Assembly (NCBI GenBank): GCA_002683155.1
Contig: NYST01000009.1
Span: forward strand, 1 to 7,921
DNA length: 7,921 nt
Source of the DNA: Methanobacteriota archaeon
Lineage (GTDB): Archaea; Thermoplasmatota; Poseidoniia; Poseidoniales; Thalassarchaeaceae
Direction: 5' to 3'
Positions 1 through 6,824 of the stretch are shown here, piece after piece (the first letter of the stretch is position 1; every line of letters begins with the position of its first letter). A program made the position numbers and the translations under genes. The notes below the pieces were generated by a model that did not search any database, was not told where the DNA came from, and saw only the letters and a program-made list of their open reading frames with translations.

Positions 1-626
1 TTTGCAACCTTGGAAACCATTCTTCCTGTTGGAGAGCCAATGCCAGAGTAACCAATCACAAGCCAGGCCCCTTCAATCCCGAGGGGGATGTCGACAGCGT
101 TGATCGACCATTCCCTAGAGCCTTCTGGAGTTTCCAGACTTGTGTCGAAAACGTGCTTTGTTCCGTGCTCCTCCGAGCCGGAAACGACTAAGCATCCCCC
201 GAGAGCACTGGTTGCTGTGTCTGTTGGACTTGCCCTCCCCTTCTGAGCAGTTGCCTCTGCTGAATGGGCGATTTTAGCCAGTTTTACAGTATCGAGTTCC
301 TCTCCCGGATTGATGTAGGCAAACATTGCTGCCCCGAATGCATTCGACAGTGCGGCAGACGAACCCATGCCGGCTGCCGAGAAAAGAGAGCTGTCGACAT
401 CAATGTCAAGGGGGGGTCCCGAATACTGGAAGATGTTCTGGATAATGTGAGAGATGTGTGGGTGTCTAGAGGGCTCGAATGGTGATCCTTCTAGTTTCCA
501 AACATCAGACTCCTCAACACTGACCCTGACGCCCTGATCGATTGCTACGGCAACGGCTGGATGCCCGTATACCACTGCATGTTCTCCAAAGAGAATGCAT
601 TTCCCCGGAGCAAAGGCACTCGGCAT
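1..626 (-). CDS. mvk: Mevalonate kinase (GHMP kinase family), 3'-truncated by the window edge
   Basis: This enzyme uses ATP to phosphorylate (R)-mevalonate to mevalonate 5-phosphate in the cytoplasm, an early step towards the isoprenoid chains of archaeal membrane lipids. I translated 208 codons from the ATG at 626-624. The N-terminus reads APGKCILFGEHAVVYGHPA (about residues 6-24), the family hallmark, with Lys9 and the GEH turn at 14-16. The GHMP ATP-binding loop GMGSSAAL lies at 86-93. The loop RASPTDTATS at 131-140 supplies the likely catalytic base Asp136; I recall the SPTDT form from archaeal mevalonate kinases such as those of Methanosarcina. A segment YSGIGSPTGRMV near 193-204 begins the C-terminal half, and the last third lies outside the window. 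The next upstream ATG (652-650) meets a stop after one codon, so 626 is the likely start. No Shine-Dalgarno sequence is visible. The gene diverges from the oxidoreductase at 730. Confidence 0.93.
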   Translation of the reverse strand, partial: MPSAFAPGKCILFGEHAVVYGHPAVAVAIDQGVRVSVEESDVWKLEGSPFEPSRHPHISHIIQNIFQYSGPPLDIDVDSSLFSAAGMGSSAALSNAFGAAMFAYINPGEELDTVKLAKIAHSAEATAQKGRASPTDTATSALGGCLVVSGSEEHGTKHVFDTSLETPEGSREWSINAVDIPLGIEGAWLVIGYSGIGSPTGRMVSKVA

Positions 627-729
627 GGCTGGTGGCTGGCACTTTATGACATGAGTGTTGGCCTGATTAGCGGTTGTTTCAAGGTCTTGTTTGTAGGCGA
701 GGGATTCAGGTAAGCCCCGGTGAGCACCA
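627..729. promoter_or_regulatory. Divergent intergenic region between mevalonate kinase and the oxidoreductase
   Basis: These 103 bases must hold the promoters of both divergent genes. For the rightward gene, GGTGA at 719-723 is complementary to the 3' end of 16S rRNA (GGAGGTGATC) and sits six bases before the ATG at 730. An AT-rich patch, CTTTATGACATGA (642-654), is the only TATA-like stretch. It would suit a rightward transcript with a leader of about 60 bases, but the match is weak. A perfect tandem heptamer, TGGCTGG twice at 626-639, abuts the mevalonate kinase start; its role is unknown and it may be chance. No clear terminator or riboswitch-like fold was seen. Confidence 0.4.
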
Positions 730-2730
730 ATGATCCACCCCCTTCTACAGACTTACGGGCCATTTGATGGTTGGATGATTCTTCTAATCATGGCCTCAGT
801 TTCCATAGGATTCTTCGTGTATCAGGTGCAGAAAGCTACACGCCTTGTACTGATTGGCTCATCAGACTCAAGGTTCGACTCTTGGGGCCCTAGAATCAAG
901 GAGTTCATCTTAGGATGGCTTGGGCAAAAGAAGGTACTCAGAGACAGAGTCGCTGGAACGATGCATGTCCTGATGTTCTGGGGATTCTTGATGCTCGCGT
1001 CGGATATGTTTGACCTCGCAACTGCGAATTACTTCTCTGGCGAGTTGCTTCCTGAATTTCTAGTTGGACCCTGGAATGGGATGGTTGAGCTGGGATACAC
1101 GATGGCACTCATCGGATGCGTCTCTGCATTAGTCCGCCGTGTGGCTTTTACCCCTGAAAAGCTGAAGGGAAAATCGCAACTAGAGGGGAATGTGATATTA
1201 TTACTTATTTTCACCATTACGACTACTTCATTCATGATTGAGTCAAAAGAAGACCCAAGTTCATTCTGGGAACCGATTGGTCACAAGTTCAGTGAGATTG
1301 GACTATCGGATGGGACGGTCGTAATTTCTTATTGGCTTCACATGCTGGCAATATCGGTTTTTCTTTTTCTAATTCCTCTTTCCAAGCATATGCACTTGGT
1401 AATGGCCGTGCCAAACGTATTCTTCCATGATACCGGGCCGGCTGCAAAGATGCGTCCCCTTGCAATGGGCGATGATGGGAAGGCAGTTCCGCTTGAGGAA
1501 TTGGATATCGATTCTTTCGGAGTTAGCAGCTACACGCAGTACTCTTGGAGGCAACTAATCGACGGTTGGTCATGCACATCTTGCGCTAGATGCCAGGATG
1601 TTTGCCCAGCATATGCCTCGGGCAAGGGGCTCAATCCCATGCAGGTTATCCATGACGTCAGGGACTATGCGAATGAGCATGCCCCACTCCTACTATCTGG
1701 AGAAACTCCGGAAGAGACGATGATGCAAAGGATAACCGAAGAAGCAGTGTGGGCGTGCACGACATGCAACGCTTGTGTCGATGTTTGCCCCTTGTACATT
1801 GAACACGTCCCCAAACTAACGGATCTGCGAAGGAATGCAATGATGGAGACGATGGAGTACCCCGAAGTCCTCAATACCGCAATGGGGAACATAGAGGCGG
1901 CCTCGAACCCGTATGGTTATGGGGAGCATGAAAGAGCGGACTGGGCCTCTGATCTGGATGTAAAAATAGGGGAGCCTGCAGAATACATCTACTTCGTCGG
2001 ATGTGCGGCGAGTTTCGACGAGAGGAATCAGAAGGTGGCAAGATCGACGATTTCCCTACTAAAGGAGGCAGGCCTAGATGTCGGGATACTAGGAATGCAA
2101 GAGGGTTGCTCGGGCGATCCGGCGCGTAGAGCTGGGAACGAATACCTGTTTCAGATGCTCGCCGAGACTAACATGATGACGTTCCAAGAGTTGGGTGTAA
2201 AGCGAATTATTGCCTCTTGCCCCCATTGCTTCCACACCTTGGGCAAAGAGTACGGAGATTACGGTGGGGACGAACTGGAGGTCTTCCATCATTCTGAAAT
2301 CCTAGCCAAATTGCAAGAAGAGGAGAAGTTGCCCCGAGTGGAGAAGAACGGACAGAGTATCACCTTCCATGACCCCTGCTACCTTGGTCGGATTGGGGGT
2401 ATAATCGACGAGCCGAGAGATGTGATCGGAGGAGTGGATGTTGAGACTGAGAAGAGCGGCCGTGATTCGTTCTGTTGCGGTGCGGGTGGTGCACAGATGT
2501 GGATGGAGGAGGAGGCTGACAAGCGTGTTAATGAGATTCGGGCGAAGGAGTTGTCAGAAACAGGATGCGATACCGTAGCAGTGGGGTGTCCATTCTGCTC
2601 GATTATGGTTAAGGATGGGCTTGATGCAGTTGGAGCGGATATGGACGTGAAGGACGTGGCAGAGATACTCTGGGAGCAGATCGTAGCCAAGGACAATGAG
2701 ATTCAGGAGAAAATTGCGAACCCCAATTGA
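730..2730 (+). CDS. Membrane NarI-HdrD fusion iron-sulfur oxidoreductase (FadF/EMO-like, putative ETF:quinone oxidoreductase)
   Basis: A 666-residue protein with a cytochrome b-like membrane part followed by a soluble iron-sulfur part. Five hydrophobic segments lie near 14-32, 74-95, 118-137, 153-171 and 196-218, as in NarI. His79, His204, His220 and His222 are candidate heme b ligands. Two ferredoxin-type motifs follow: C282xxC285xxC288xxxC292P and C343xxC346xxC349xxxC353P. Two CCG (HdrB/D-like) domains come next. The first has C425, C460 in EGCSGDPARR, and C497PHC500; the second has C550, F581-C582-C583-G and C620PFC623. In the related bacterial FadF and EMO proteins this layout carries electrons from EtfAB, fed by acyl-CoA dehydrogenases, to membrane menaquinone. 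That role here is an inference, and no etf gene is in view; a heterodisulfide-reductase-like or lactate/glycolate oxidase subunit is the alternative. The ATG at 730 has a GGTGA ribosome-binding site at 719-723. The first CCG domain has Cys-Ser where many relatives have Cys-Cys. Confidence 0.88.
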   Translation: MIHPLLQTYGPFDGWMILLIMASVSIGFFVYQVQKATRLVLIGSSDSRFDSWGPRIKEFILGWLGQKKVLRDRVAGTMHVLMFWGFLMLASDMFDLATANYFSGELLPEFLVGPWNGMVELGYTMALIGCVSALVRRVAFTPEKLKGKSQLEGNVILLLIFTITTTSFMIESKEDPSSFWEPIGHKFSEIGLSDGTVVISYWLHMLAISVFLFLIPLSKHMHLVMAVPNVFFHDTGPAAKMRPLAMGDDGKAVPLEELDIDSFGVSSYTQYSWRQLIDGWSCTSCARCQDVCPAYASGKGLNPMQVIHDVRDYANEHAPLLLSGETPEETMMQRITEEAVWACTTCNACVDVCPLYIEHVPKLTDLRRNAMMETMEYPEVLNTAMGNIEAASNPYGYGEHERADWASDLDVKIGEPAEYIYFVGCAASFDERNQKVARSTISLLKEAGLDVGILGMQEGCSGDPARRAGNEYLFQMLAETNMMTFQELGVKRIIASCPHCFHTLGKEYGDYGGDELEVFHHSEILAKLQEEEKLPRVEKNGQSITFHDPCYLGRIGGIIDEPRDVIGGVDVETEKSGRDSFCCGAGGAQMWMEEEADKRVNEIRAKELSETGCDTVAVGCPFCSIMVKDGLDAVGADMDVKDVAEILWEQIVAKDNEIQEKIANPN

Positions 2731-2817
2731 ACATCTGGGCGCAGATACTCCAAGCGAGACAATCATTAGTCTCTACTTCTAGCATTGTCCGTGAGCGAAG
2801 AGTTCAGAGTGCTCGGA

Positions 2818-3189
2818 ATGAGCGTCCCACGAATTGCAATACTGAATGGATTGGTGCTATCTGCATGGGGGGCAATTGCGTACTTCATACAAAGCTCGGA
2901 CCCCCCGTCAATCACTGCTCTGATTCCTGCTTTCATGGGACTTCCTATGCTTATACTCGGTTTTCTTTCTGAGAGGAACCCCGCCAACAGGCACCACTTC
3001 ATGCACGCCTGCATGGTAGTCTCTCTGATTATGGCACTAGGTGGGGCAAGGGTAGTGCTTGGAGGGATGTCGTGGCTGGCAATTGTTTCACACCTCCTGC
3101 TCCTCCAGGTAGGAGTATCATTCACAATAGTGGGAGTTATGTCGTTCAGGCATGCCCGTCTGCAAAGAGAGTCCTTGGTGACTGGATGA
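2818..3189 (+). CDS. Small four-helix membrane protein of unknown function
   Basis: From the ATG at 2818 this is a 123-residue, almost wholly hydrophobic protein. The reading frame is open further upstream, allowing a TTG start at 2785 (134 residues) or a GTG at 2791. I prefer 2818 because it is an ATG and keeps all helices, but no start has a convincing ribosome-binding site. Counting from 2818, helices lie near 5-26, 32-52, 61-81 and 85-110, so both ends probably face the same side. The loop after helix 2 carries the polar motif ERNPANRHHFMH, leading into helix 3; its His and Arg residues are the most likely functional positions. The C-terminus is basic (FRHARLQR). The stop codon overlaps the next gene's start as ATGA, implying translational coupling with the amidotransferase. 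I do not recognise a characterised family and assign no function. It follows the oxidoreductase by 87 bases (54 if TTG is used), so co-transcription is possible. Confidence 0.72.
   Translation: MSVPRIAILNGLVLSAWGAIAYFIQSSDPPSITALIPAFMGLPMLILGFLSERNPANRHHFMHACMVVSLIMALGGARVVLGGMSWLAIVSHLLLLQVGVSFTIVGVMSFRHARLQRESLVTG
3177..3181 (+). promoter_or_regulatory. Shine-Dalgarno GGTGA for the amidotransferase
   Basis: GGTGA lies inside the end of the preceding membrane-protein gene, four bases before the ATG at 3186. It is the same pentamer as at 719-723 before the oxidoreductase. It decides the start here: the frame stays open back to 3072, but only the ATG at 3186 gives a normal family N-terminus and overlaps the upstream stop codon. 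Confidence 0.55.
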
Positions 3190-3875
3190 AGCCAGTGATC
3201 GGCATTACTTGCTTCGTAAGGGAAGCATCCTACGGAAATTGGACAAGGGAGGCGGCAATCCTCCCATCGGCTTACATCTCAATGGTTAGCAAAGCTGGTG
3301 GAGTACCTCTGATCATCCCCCCTGCTGGCGACATGACGATTCTCCTGGATTCTATTGGCGGACTGATCGTTTCCGGAGGACCAGACATCTCACCGGCGAA
3401 CTATGGAGAAGAGCCCGGCCCTATGACTACGGAGTTCTACCCCAATCAGGATTTTTCTGAAATGGGCCTGATCAAGGAGGCACTCAACAGGGACCTTCCC
3501 CTGCTAGGAATCTGCAGAGGGATGCAAATCCTCAGCGTGGCTCATGGTGGGAAGATGTACCAGCATCTTGACACCACGCCTGGGTTCGAAGGACACGGTG
3601 GCTTCTCAGGGGAATCTACAGAGCATGGGGTTTCTGTCAAGGAAGGTACCCTCCTATCCAGTCTAATGGGGAATTCGTTTACTGTCAATTCACTACACCA
3701 CCAAGGAGTTTCTGATGCTGGAAGTTTGGAGATATCGGCTAGGGCCGAGCACGATGGCCTGATAGAAGGAGTCGAGAGGAGAGATAAGAAATTCTGCATT
3801 GGAGTCCAGTGGCACCCCGAAAGGAAGGGGCATGACTTACTGTTCTCTGCCCTTATCGAAGCAGCGAGGGGTTGA
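3186..3875 (+). CDS. Class I glutamine amidotransferase, gamma-glutamyl-GABA hydrolase type (peptidase C26, PuuD-like)
   Basis: A 229-residue soluble hydrolase of the fold that cleaves gamma-glutamyl amide bonds through a Cys-His-Glu triad. The N-terminus MKPVIGITC matches the family opening. GGPDISPANYGE (64-75) is the family oxyanion-side motif. The nucleophile elbow is GICRGMQ with Cys110. VNSLHHQGV (168-176) is the HHQ signature of this branch, and QWHPE supplies His210 and Glu212. The length is close to the usual 230-250. Known relatives hydrolyse gamma-glutamyl-GABA in putrescine breakdown, or act in related gamma-glutamyl pathways. No putrescine-pathway gene (glutamine synthetase-like PuuA, oxidase or aldehyde dehydrogenase) is nearby, so the substrate is unknown. 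The ATG at 3186 overlaps the stop of the 4-TM gene (ATGA), and cysteinyl-tRNA synthetase begins 26 bases downstream. The three genes therefore look like one transcript. Confidence 0.88.
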   Translation: MKPVIGITCFVREASYGNWTREAAILPSAYISMVSKAGGVPLIIPPAGDMTILLDSIGGLIVSGGPDISPANYGEEPGPMTTEFYPNQDFSEMGLIKEALNRDLPLLGICRGMQILSVAHGGKMYQHLDTTPGFEGHGGFSGESTEHGVSVKEGTLLSSLMGNSFTVNSLHHQGVSDAGSLEISARAEHDGLIEGVERRDKKFCIGVQWHPERKGHDLLFSALIEAARG

Positions 3876-3901
3876 TGTTCGAAGTGCTGTGTCAATAGGT
3901 A

Positions 3902-5335
3902 GTGGCAGTGAGAGTTTTCGACACTCGTTCTCGTAAAAAGAGGGAACTAGTGACAATCGAGGAGGGTAAGGTCGGCCTCTACGCATGTGGAATTACCCCC
4001 TACTCTCCGAGTCACATTGGACATGCTAGGCAGGCAGTTTCCTTCGACATAATTGTGAGGTGGCTTAGAAAGTGTGGTTTCGAGGTAAGTTACATCACAA
4101 ACTTCACTGATGTTGATGACAAGATAATTGCTGTTGCCAATGAGGAAGGCGTGGATTTCTTGGAAGTGGCAAACAGGAATATAACAGATTATTTTGAGTC
4201 GATGGATTCCCTCAACGTGATTAGGGCTGATGCGTATCCCAGAGTTACGGAGACGATTCCAGAAATCATAGAGATGATAGGGACACTGATCGATAAGGGG
4301 CATGCATATCGGGCCGAGGATGGGGTTTACTTCGAGATTGACACTTCACCTGAGAAGTACGGGCAGTTGACGGGTCAAACCCTTGAGATGGTTAGATCCG
4401 GTGCCGGAGGCAGGGTGGATAAGACCGGTTCTGGGAAGAGGGACCATCGAGACTTCGCCCTATGGAAGATGGCTAAGCCGAATGAGCCGTTCTGGGAAAG
4501 TCCGTGGGGCGAAGGTAGGCCAGGATGGCACATTGAGTGTTCTGCAATGTCACTCAAGCATCTGGGAGAGAGGTTCGACATCCACGGAGGTGGTTCTGAC
4601 TTAATTTTCCCTCATCACGAGGCCGAGATATTCCAGTCTGAGTGTTGTCTAGGCCATGATCCAGTGGTCCAGTATTGGATTCACAATGGAATGATCAACA
4701 TCGATGGGGAAAAGATGAGCAAGTCTCTGGGAAATTTCTGGACAATCTCTGATGCTTTGGAACGTGTTGATCCTCTAGTATTGAGGTACACGCTGATTAA
4801 TGCCCCATACCGACAACCGGTGGATTTCAACCAGATAATGATTGATGACTCAGAGAACCACCACAATAGACTCATCAGTTGCTATGGTGAAGGTTTGTCC
4901 AAGCATGGCAATGGTGATTGGAGTGGCTTTCCAGAGCTAGTAGATGCGGCCAAGAGGCTCGAAGAGGGGATGAATGATGACTTCAATACCAGAGTTGCAC
5001 TAGTGGAGGTTCAAGCTGTGGCAAAGTGGCTACGGGGACTGCTCAACTCGGGAGGGGAAGAGAGGGGGATCTCAGGAGCAGTCGGATGGATCTCGGAATT
5101 CGCTGGAGAAGTTCTCGGATTACTGCCGACTGATGAGGAAGTACTAGCTAGAATGGAAAGCCATGAGAACGTGAAAGGCGAAGTCGCCCCCAAAGTCGAG
5201 GGTCTTCTCGGAGAAAGGGAAAATGCAAGGGATGCCAAGGATTGGGTACGGGCTGATCAAATTAGGGACGAGTTGGCAGAGATGGGAGTGGTTGTCGAAG
5301 ATGGTCCTGATGGGGCTACGTGGAGGATCGAGTAG
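3902..5335 (+). CDS. cysS: Cysteinyl-tRNA synthetase
   Basis: A class I aminoacyl-tRNA synthetase that charges tRNA(Cys) with cysteine in the cytoplasm. The 477-residue length is normal for the family. Counting from the GTG at 3902, the HIGH motif is H38-I-G-H41 in SPSHIGHAR. KMSKS is at 271-275. The cysteine-binding zinc site is C29, C213 (WHIECSAM), H238 and E242 (HHEAE), equivalent to Escherichia coli C28, C209, H234 and E238. The segment GKRDHRDFALWK (179-190) is typical of the catalytic domain. The helical tRNA-binding end closes with KDWVRADQIRDEL and a final EDGPDGATWR. An in-frame TAG at 3896-3898 limits the start to the GTG at 3902 or the GTG at 3908. AGGT at 3897-3900 is seven bases before 3908 but only one before 3902, and 3908 gives the more usual short N-terminus, so 3908 may be the true start. 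All catalytic residues are intact. Confidence 0.96.
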   Translation: MAVRVFDTRSRKKRELVTIEEGKVGLYACGITPYSPSHIGHARQAVSFDIIVRWLRKCGFEVSYITNFTDVDDKIIAVANEEGVDFLEVANRNITDYFESMDSLNVIRADAYPRVTETIPEIIEMIGTLIDKGHAYRAEDGVYFEIDTSPEKYGQLTGQTLEMVRSGAGGRVDKTGSGKRDHRDFALWKMAKPNEPFWESPWGEGRPGWHIECSAMSLKHLGERFDIHGGGSDLIFPHHEAEIFQSECCLGHDPVVQYWIHNGMINIDGEKMSKSLGNFWTISDALERVDPLVLRYTLINAPYRQPVDFNQIMIDDSENHHNRLISCYGEGLSKHGNGDWSGFPELVDAAKRLEEGMNDDFNTRVALVEVQAVAKWLRGLLNSGGEERGISGAVGWISEFAGEVLGLLPTDEEVLARMESHENVKGEVAPKVEGLLGERENARDAKDWVRADQIRDELAEMGVVVEDGPDGATWRIE

Positions 5336-5354
5336 ACATCAATTCTGTGAAAGT

Positions 5355-5366
5355 GCGATATAATAC
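5355..5366 (+). promoter_or_regulatory. TATA-like promoter element upstream of the lipoprotein gene
   Basis: CGATATAATAC lies in the 48-base gap after cysS, with TATAAT at 5359-5364 and a purine-rich AAAG just upstream at 5350-5353 that could serve as a weak BRE. Its centre is about 22-25 bases before the GTG at 5384, the archaeal spacing to a transcription start. The message could therefore be leaderless from GTG 5384, or start a few bases later and use the ATG at 5411 with a leader of about 25 bases. It suggests the lipoprotein is transcribed separately from cysS. This is inference from spacing and base composition. Confidence 0.45.
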
Positions 5367-5383
5367 GACCATTCCCGCAAATC

Positions 5384-6823
5384 GTGCTCTCATTTGCATC
5401 TAGGCGTTCGATGGCCTCCTTGGCTTTGTCGTTGATGTTCATTTTGCCGGGCTGTCTTGACATCGTCGACGAAGCTAGGGGCTACGAAGACTGGCGAGAT
5501 TGGGATAGCGATTTCTACCTTGTCGATCCTACTGGGCATGAAGACCCTAGGGACTTCGAAGTGGCGGATCCCATAGAGAATCAAACATGGGGGAATGCTA
5601 CGTGGACTGTCTTTGGGAACGAACACGGAGGAAACTGCTGTGAGCACTACCTAGCAGGAACCAAAGAAGGTTGGATACTAAATTTCGGAGGGGAGTATCC
5701 CACATGGTCAGAAGACAGGGGCCTGACTTGGCAGGAGTATCGCCCCTCGATTTTCTCCCAGATAGGATGCATGGAGCCAAAGCCAACGGTCCCGGGGCAA
5801 GAGGGGTTAGGTGAGGGTAGCATAGTGCAAGCGACAAACGGGGACTTGATTTCCATGGGGTGGTTCCCCTATCCCAGTACCAGTGGGGCAGATCAGTTCT
5901 ATGCCTTCTTCTACGATGCTGAAGATGCGGAATGGAGTTGGTGCTTCAACAGGACTCCCGAGCCCTTCTACGACCGTTCTTGGCAGGTCGAGGTTGTTGG
6001 TCCAATTAATGGTGGTTTGTACGGTAACGGACCATGGGCTAGCTTGGTAATTTCCAACTTCTGGCATCAGGTTCAGAACGTCGGCGGCCAGATTTCCACC
6101 GATGGTCTGAACTACGACTACTTCGGTTTCCCGGATAGGGACGAAAGCCTCGATGTAATGGAGGTTGATCTCAATCCAGAGAGTCTGGGTCCGGAGTGGG
6201 ACTTCACGAAGCCTCACAAGGAGATGCGAGCCTTTCCAGTCCCATCGGGAGGGCTCTATTTCCCAAGTTACTTCTTGGATGGCAGTGATGCCTACCTGGA
6301 TACTTCCCTTAACTGGTGGACGGGAGTGAACATAAACGGTTCATCGCTACCATCACAGTACTGCTCATTCGACTCCTCTACTGCCCTCCATTGTGTCACT
6401 GCAGGGCAGACATCTCTGGTGCACATGGTATCATGGGATGGCGGGGAGACGTGGGGGAACAGGACGTACAATCTTTCAGAGAAGGCGACAGAAATTGAGG
6501 AGTGGGAGTTCCACTCCAGTGGCGTGCACGACCTTTTCGTGCTTAATGTCAGATTCCAGAGTGCGGATGGCCCGGACGTCGATGTGGCATACCATGTCCG
6601 AGGATTCTCAGAGAGTCTGGAGCCTGACATGCTTACTTACCTAGGGCAGGGCGATCTTGACTCGACATCTGGAGCGGGGAATGACATAAGATTCGACTTC
6701 GCCAGCATGGGAATTCTCCCAGACGGCGGTTCTTTCATCGCTTATCATGATTCGACTGATCCGGACCCACTGTTCGGAGTCGAGATGCTGTTGCCGCAAT
6801 CATACCAATTGTTCTCAATCTAG
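5384..6823 (+). CDS. Exported Asp-box lipoprotein, putative beta-propeller, function unknown
   Basis: A 479-residue protein predicted to be exported and lipid-anchored. The N-terminus has basic R7-R8, a hydrophobic stretch (about 11-21) and a lipobox-like LPGC ending at Cys24. The mature part is acidic and rich in Trp, Gly and Asp, as expected for a surface protein of a marine archaeon. Two Asp-box motifs (SxDxGxTW) are clear: S109-W116 and S350-W357. They mark beta-hairpins in sialidase-like and other propellers. I find no FRIP motif or sialidase arginine triad, so enzymatic sialidase activity is not supported; a binding or scaffold role is possible. Six N-x-S/T sequons (N66, N71, N189, N318, N359, N363) fit surface N-glycosylation. 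Other Cys residues are C85, C86, C129, C187, C327 and C337, possibly disulfides. The start is GTG 5384 or ATG 5411; only the former gives a basic n-region. A TATA-like box precedes it, and it ends one base from convergent ileS. Confidence 0.8.
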   Translation: MLSFASRRSMASLALSLMFILPGCLDIVDEARGYEDWRDWDSDFYLVDPTGHEDPRDFEVADPIENQTWGNATWTVFGNEHGGNCCEHYLAGTKEGWILNFGGEYPTWSEDRGLTWQEYRPSIFSQIGCMEPKPTVPGQEGLGEGSIVQATNGDLISMGWFPYPSTSGADQFYAFFYDAEDAEWSWCFNRTPEPFYDRSWQVEVVGPINGGLYGNGPWASLVISNFWHQVQNVGGQISTDGLNYDYFGFPDRDESLDVMEVDLNPESLGPEWDFTKPHKEMRAFPVPSGGLYFPSYFLDGSDAYLDTSLNWWTGVNINGSSLPSQYCSFDSSTALHCVTAGQTSLVHMVSWDGGETWGNRTYNLSEKATEIEEWEFHSSGVHDLFVLNVRFQSADGPDVDVAYHVRGFSESLEPDMLTYLGQGDLDSTSGAGNDIRFDFASMGILPDGGSFIAYHDSTDPDPLFGVEMLLPQSYQLFSI

Positions 6824-6824
6824 A

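Noticed and set aside
264..485. Plus-strand 73-residue open frame
   Set aside because: It lies antisense to the mevalonate kinase gene, whose family motifs are unmistakable; the frame shows no recognisable domain.
626..639. TGGCTGG tandem repeat as a regulatory element
   Set aside because: Only two copies of seven bases, partly in the start codon; too short to separate from chance without comparative data.
2727..3125. Plus-strand frame 2727-2972 and minus-strand frame 2766-3125
   Set aside because: Both overlap the 4-TM gene, have no coherent hydrophobic or domain pattern, and lack the ATGA coupling that supports the 2818-3189 frame.
3072..3185. Long N-terminal extension of the amidotransferase
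   Set aside because: The extra 38 residues are an out-of-frame reading of the membrane gene; the family N-terminus MKPVIGITC begins at 3186 with its own ribosome-binding site.
5359..5364. TATAAT as a bacterial sigma70 -10 box
   Set aside because: There is no matching TTGACA-like -35 about 17 bases upstream, and the gene content points to an archaeon, so a TATA box is the better reading.
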